64,000 nucleotides of DNA, taken from positions 1-64,000 of the forward strand of contig NZ_JACJSD010000019.1 of NCBI RefSeq assembly GCF_014697615.1, read 5' to 3'. The notes beneath the pieces are model-generated. The model was given only the letters and a program-made list of their open reading frames with translations, was not told the origin of the DNA and ran no database searches. Both the position numbers and the translations under genes were made by a program. Origin of the DNA: Nostoc sp. FACHB-280 (lineage in GTDB: Bacteria > Cyanobacteriota > Cyanobacteriia > Cyanobacteriales > Nostocaceae). This document shows, piece by piece, positions 60,935 to 64,000 of this stretch (position 1 is its first letter; each line of letters opens with the position of its first letter).

Positions 60935-62299
60935 TCACACTTCATACTTCATTTGACTAATTGGCAACCAAATAATAAATGTAGTTCCTGGTGCATCGGA
61001 TGGTGCGATCGCGGTTGTAATTGCGGGGCTGAAAACTTCAATTTCACCTTGCATTTGCTCGATTAATTGTTTTGCGATCGCTAGTCCCAAGCCTGTACCG
61101 GGAATTTCTGTTTGGGCTTGTACACCCCGGTAATGTCTTTCACCCAAATGTGCTATGTCTTCTTGGGGGATTCCTGGCCCAGTATCACTAATAGCAACAC
61201 CCAAAAAGCTATCTCTTGTTTGACCAACTTGGATAAAAATTTTGCCGCCTCTGGGTGTGTATTTCAAAGCATTATCAATAATATTATTCAATACCTCTTG
61301 TAAGGCTTTGAGATTAACACGCACCAAAGGTAAGCTTTTCGGAATTTCGGTTTTTATTTTCAGGTGTCGTTCTTGGGCGATCGCTTTGGCTGATAGTAAT
61401 AATGGTGCTAATAAATCAGACAAAGAGCAATCCGTGGCTTGTTCGCCTGTACCTGGCAATAATAAAATCGGTTTAGGTTCTGCTTGGACAGTAGCTTCTA
61501 CAAACACTTCATTTTCTGGTAATGCTCTTGGTGCTACATCCAATTCTGACCAGTCAATAACCTGCTCAAATTGTTGCAATAATTCTTTGAGGCGATCGCT
61601 TTCTCGCACAATACTCGCCCCTACTTCTCGGTTTGGGTCGCCTGGGCGCAGTCTTTTAAATAGCAATTTGCCAAAAGTCCGCAATGCTGTCAAGGGATTG
61701 CGAAATTGGTGCAGCAAGTTATCTAATAAATCTCGTTGCTGTTCTTGCAGAACTTGTTGTTGATGTAGCTGCTGTTGTAACCAAGCGCGACGCTGATCTA
61801 AAACACAAGCGATCGCCAAAGTTTGAACTATCTTTTGAATTGTATTTTGTTCTTGTTCAGTCCAAGCCCGGTCTTCTCTACAAGTCACCAGTAATCCCAT
61901 CATCACACCTTCATGAACTAAAGGCAGAACAATCTGGTGTCCACTCAGCAAATACTCTTCTTGGAAATTTGCTTGTTCAGTATCTGTTGTTTCGACTTCT
62001 GATGCAGCTGGAGATTCCGTAGCTGCGGTTAGTAACTTTTTTTGCTGTTTCGGTAGTAGCAAAATATTACTAATTTGCAACTGTTTGCGTACTTTTACTT
62101 CCGTATTTTCTTCTCCAGGCAGTAATCCTGCGGTTTCTGGATAAACAACCACAGGAACCAGCTTCGCCTCAGTTGTTGGCGCTTCTACCAATTCTTGTGT
62201 TAAATAAACCACACTTAAAGAAGCACCCAACCCTTGGGCTAACAATGTTATTTGTTCTCGGCATAAAGCCACAAAATCTGAACTAGCAGACATTAACAT
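60935..62299 (-). CDS. GAF-domain sensor histidine kinase
   Basis: 454 residues, no membrane segment, so cytosolic. N-terminal GAF-like region (about 8-170; QIVLPLVHEGVMMGLLVTCR, AWTEQEQNTIQKIVQTLAIA). HisKA with LLHQFRNPLTALRTFGKLLF (about 200-219), where the usual H-E/D is H-Q, a form common to one cyanobacterial kinase group. HATPase: LKALQEVLNNIIDNALKYTP (about 330-349), AISDTGPGIPQEDIAHLGER and GTGLGLAIAKQLIEQMQGEI. No response regulator is adjacent. Signal unknown. Confidence 0.88.
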   Translation of the reverse strand: MLMSASSDFVALCREQITLLAQGLGASLSVVYLTQELVEAPTTEAKLVPVVVYPETAGLLPGEENTEVKVRKQLQISNILLLPKQQKKLLTAATESPAASEVETTDTEQANFQEEYLLSGHQIVLPLVHEGVMMGLLVTCREDRAWTEQEQNTIQKIVQTLAIACVLDQRRAWLQQQLHQQQVLQEQQRDLLDNLLHQFRNPLTALRTFGKLLFKRLRPGDPNREVGASIVRESDRLKELLQQFEQVIDWSELDVAPRALPENEVFVEATVQAEPKPILLLPGTGEQATDCSLSDLLAPLLLSAKAIAQERHLKIKTEIPKSLPLVRVNLKALQEVLNNIIDNALKYTPRGGKIFIQVGQTRDSFLGVAISDTGPGIPQEDIAHLGERHYRGVQAQTEIPGTGLGLAIAKQLIEQMQGEIEVFSPAITTAIAPSDAPGTTFIIWLPISQMKYEV

Positions 62300-62582
62300 T
62301 TCTCATTTCTTGCTCAGGATCACAGGCTTTGAAGGAATTTTCAAGAATCAGCTTGATTCTAACTCTCTTTTTATCAAGCTTAACTAAAGCTTCTCAAGTA
62401 ATGGTAGAAATAAAGAAATTGTGTACTTTACTAGTTTTGTGATTTATTTGCCTTCAAAAAAATTATTTTTGTTGTATTAAAAGTTTATAAACTATTGATT
62501 TTTTGAACTAGAACTTTTATAATTACGACGGATTTTGTAGCTATCACTACAATCTAATAGCTTGAAAGAGGAGGAAAATAGG

Positions 62583-62900
62583 TTGGCAAGGAGACGGAAA
62601 CGGAAGAGTCGTCGTCGCCAGGAAGGACGGCGGATTTTAGAGCATGTGCCTCAATATAGCATCGAAAGCGGCGAAGAAAAACCTGTGACAGCAGCAAGAA
62701 AATTCATTCAGGCTGAAGGGATCTTGCCACCCGCTCTGCTACTCGTAAAGCGCAATGAACACACAACAGACCGATATTTCTGGGCAGAAAAAGGTCTGTT
62801 TGGTGCCCAATACGTAGAAGAAAACCATTTCTTGTTTCCCAGCCTACGGACGTTAGAAGCTCCGGCTGGTTCAGAACCTGTGGCAGTAGCTGCACGTTGA
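62583..62900 (+). CDS. DUF3155-family protein
   Basis: 105 residues from a TTG at 62583, with GAGGAGG (62568-62574) 8 bases upstream; the frame begins at 62562 but those codons contain the ribosome site. The basic N-terminus ARRRKRKSRRRQEGRRILEH, then VTAARKFIQAEGILPPALLL and DRYFWAEKGLFGAQYVEENH are the hallmark of DUF3155, a small family confined to cyanobacteria as far as I know. The Arg/Lys-rich start suggests nucleic-acid binding; no function is proven. Confidence 0.85.
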   Translation: MARRRKRKSRRRQEGRRILEHVPQYSIESGEEKPVTAARKFIQAEGILPPALLLVKRNEHTTDRYFWAEKGLFGAQYVEENHFLFPSLRTLEAPAGSEPVAVAAR

Positions 62901-63301
62901 ACTTGAATTGGTACTTTTACGTTGTTGAATGTGTTCTGAATATTCATTTAACTGGCAAAGTTGCTCAGTTTATGCAAAATTTTCAATTTTTTTTAAATTT
63001 GGGTCTGATTTGCCAGTAGAGGGTAGTCCAGGCAGTTGGACAAACAACTTTATTCAAGCCAATTTGGTTTGTGTGAGTTGAATTATCAACTAATACACAT
63101 CAGGGAGTGAGAAAGAGTGATACAAAGCATCCAAAAGCGAGAGTAGATTTTTACTTGGCTTTTGAGAGCTACGTTACAAGATACGTTTTTCTCTAAGACT
63201 TTTCGTTACAGAGAGAATTTACATCCCAACCATCCTCTTTCCCACTCCCTATTGTTTATTTCTTCTTGCTGAATTACTAGAAGCAGCTTAAAAAATAAAA
63301 T
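62901..63301. other. Convergent intergenic region
   Basis: 401 bases between two converging genes. No ORF, strong hairpin or repeat recognised beyond a few short A+T-rich runs. Confidence 0.5.
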
Positions 63302-63835
63302 TTAATCACTCAGCTTTAAGTTGAGTGCCTTCTGTAACTCAATCAGTTCATCTCGATGGGCAGTTACAGTGATCTTGCCTGGAGAGTTTGGTTCATCTTG
63401 ATTAGCTTTTTGCAGATGAAGCAAGACTTTCTCGGTTCTTCCGGCTTTTTTCCAATAAAATACACCACTCAAAGGTGCTAACAGAATTATTCCCAGAAAA
63501 AAACTGCTAATGTTGGGCAGAAGCAGTGACAAAACAAAAGATAAACAAATTAAACCTACAGTTGCAAGTAGGGTTAAAAAAATCGCTAAAAATAAGCTGG
63601 GTTGGACAAAACCCTCAAAAGTGACTTGATTTTGATCTCGGTCTACCGCTGCCACTCGGTAAGACCGTGAACGGAAGTAATCCTGTAATTGGGGCATTAA
63701 TACAGCTTCTTCCTGCTCAGATATTAGTTGAGCCGTTTCTGTGCGGTCTTTGGTAGCAGCACGAATAAAGAAAAACAACCCAACTAATAACAATAAGGTG
63801 AGCAGAAACGTAGATGGCAGAATAGCAGTATCCAT
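63302..63835 (-). CDS. CCB-type cofactor assembly protein of complex C subunit B
   Basis: 177 residues. An N-terminal membrane helix (about 8-24), then a soluble segment with MPQLQDYFRSRSYRVAAVDR (about 47-66) and QVTFEGFVQPSLFLAIFLTL, and two closely spaced helices at about 80-125. The order and the NQVTFEGFVxPS block fit the cyanobacterial/plastid CCB family, needed to attach the heme c_i of cytochrome b6. Which of CCB1-4 it corresponds to is not decidable by eye; CCB1 is my first guess. Start ATG at 63835. Confidence 0.65.
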   Translation of the reverse strand: MDTAILPSTFLLTLLLLVGLFFFIRAATKDRTETAQLISEQEEAVLMPQLQDYFRSRSYRVAAVDRDQNQVTFEGFVQPSLFLAIFLTLLATVGLICLSFVLSLLLPNISSFFLGIILLAPLSGVFYWKKAGRTEKVLLHLQKANQDEPNSPGKITVTAHRDELIELQKALNLKLSD

Positions 63836-63887
63836 AACTGATTGTTACTGTTTGACAGGAGGAGATTTATTCATTATTAATTATTAG

Positions 63888-64000
63888 TTAATTTGTCCTC
63901 CCGTTGATGTACTCTTGCCAAAGACGTGTTAAATCCTGTGCTTGAACTTGCCATTCTGGAGAAACTTGGTACATTCGCCTAGGTCTTCCTCGTCCTTCGA
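63888..64000 (-). CDS. 3' end of a probable winged-helix regulator (partial)
   Basis: 37 codons to the edge, ending at TAA 63888-63890. The peptide EGRGRPRRMYQVSPEWQVQA, then QDLTRLWQEYINGRTN looks like the wing and last helix of a winged HTH protein (the GRGRPxRxY turn is usual in MarR/PadR/ArsR-like regulators). The rest lies outside the window, so the family is not fixed. Confidence 0.5.
   Translation of the reverse strand, partial: EGRGRPRRMYQVSPEWQVQAQDLTRLWQEYINGRTN

Overview
The window reads as chromosomal DNA of a filamentous, probably heterocyst-forming cyanobacterium (Nostoc/Anabaena/Calothrix type). The evidence is an oxygenic-photosynthesis gene content (rbcL-rbcX-rbcS, a Psb30-like photosystem II subunit, a CCB-type cytochrome b6 assembly factor), nifJ, a cyanobacterial giant Ser/Thr-kinase/histidine-kinase fusion, very frequent HIP1 palindromes (GCGATCGC), short tandem heptamer or nonamer repeats (STRR-like) and many small palindromic intergenic repeats. 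Base composition is A+T-rich throughout, with no block that looks like a recent large island.

Layout. 1-4.2 kb: the tail of an IS630-like transposase, a secreted TPR protein, an FtsW-type SEDS protein, then a decayed stretch (an IS630 helix-turn-helix remnant and an HsdR remnant) ending at tRNA-Val(UAC). 4.2-8.8 kb: a DUF2227-type membrane protein, a GerMN protein, small unknown proteins, a DUF442-type phosphatase-like protein, a ComFB-like protein and an Old Yellow Enzyme. 8.9-13.6 kb: PcrA/UvrD helicase, a DUF4365 protein with a short MazE-tail-like ORF, glycogen synthase. 14-17.1 kb: a methionine-salvage cluster (mtnD, mtnX, mtnB) followed by an ABM-domain monooxygenase, with cutA nearby. 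17.8-25 kb: a beta-propeller-like protein, 6-phosphofructokinase, a dihydroorotate-dehydrogenase-like protein and NifJ. 25.4-33.6 kb: the giant kinase, a REC-GGDEF response regulator and TldD. 34.6-41.8 kb: coaE, cynS, an L,D-transpeptidase, cysE, a beta-hydroxyacid-dehydrogenase-like enzyme, a 31-residue membrane peptide, a MidA-type methyltransferase and an M23 peptidase.

41.8-48.4 kb: tRNA-Arg(CCG), recJ with an in-frame repeat insertion, psb30, a cysteine-cluster protein, a two-gene (split) UPF0016/GDT1 transporter, membrane and DUF2808 proteins and a DUF4351 protein. 48.4-51.5 kb: the rbcLXS operon on the minus strand with a clear terminator, a hairpin between rbcL and rbcX and a long leader. 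51.6-57 kb: a GIY-YIG protein abutting a truncated IS630-like transposase bracketed by 27-bp direct repeats, SbcC, a nest of palindromic repeats, and a methyltransferase. 57.4-64 kb: two exported proteins sharing one C-terminal domain (one carries SLH repeats) around a PEP-CTERM protein, then a histidine kinase, a DUF3155 protein, a CCB-type protein and the 3' end of a probable winged-helix regulator.

No CRISPR array, prophage or obvious biosynthetic cluster was seen, and I cannot point to a clear new multi-gene system. The best leads are: the DUF4365/MazE-tail pair; the SLH, PEP-CTERM and shared-domain surface locus; the truncated transposase with bracketing direct repeats; the repeat inserted in frame in recJ; the 31-residue membrane peptide; and several uncatalogued palindromic repeat families present in more than one copy here. 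All family assignments are by eye, from motifs and remembered family patterns; no database search was run.
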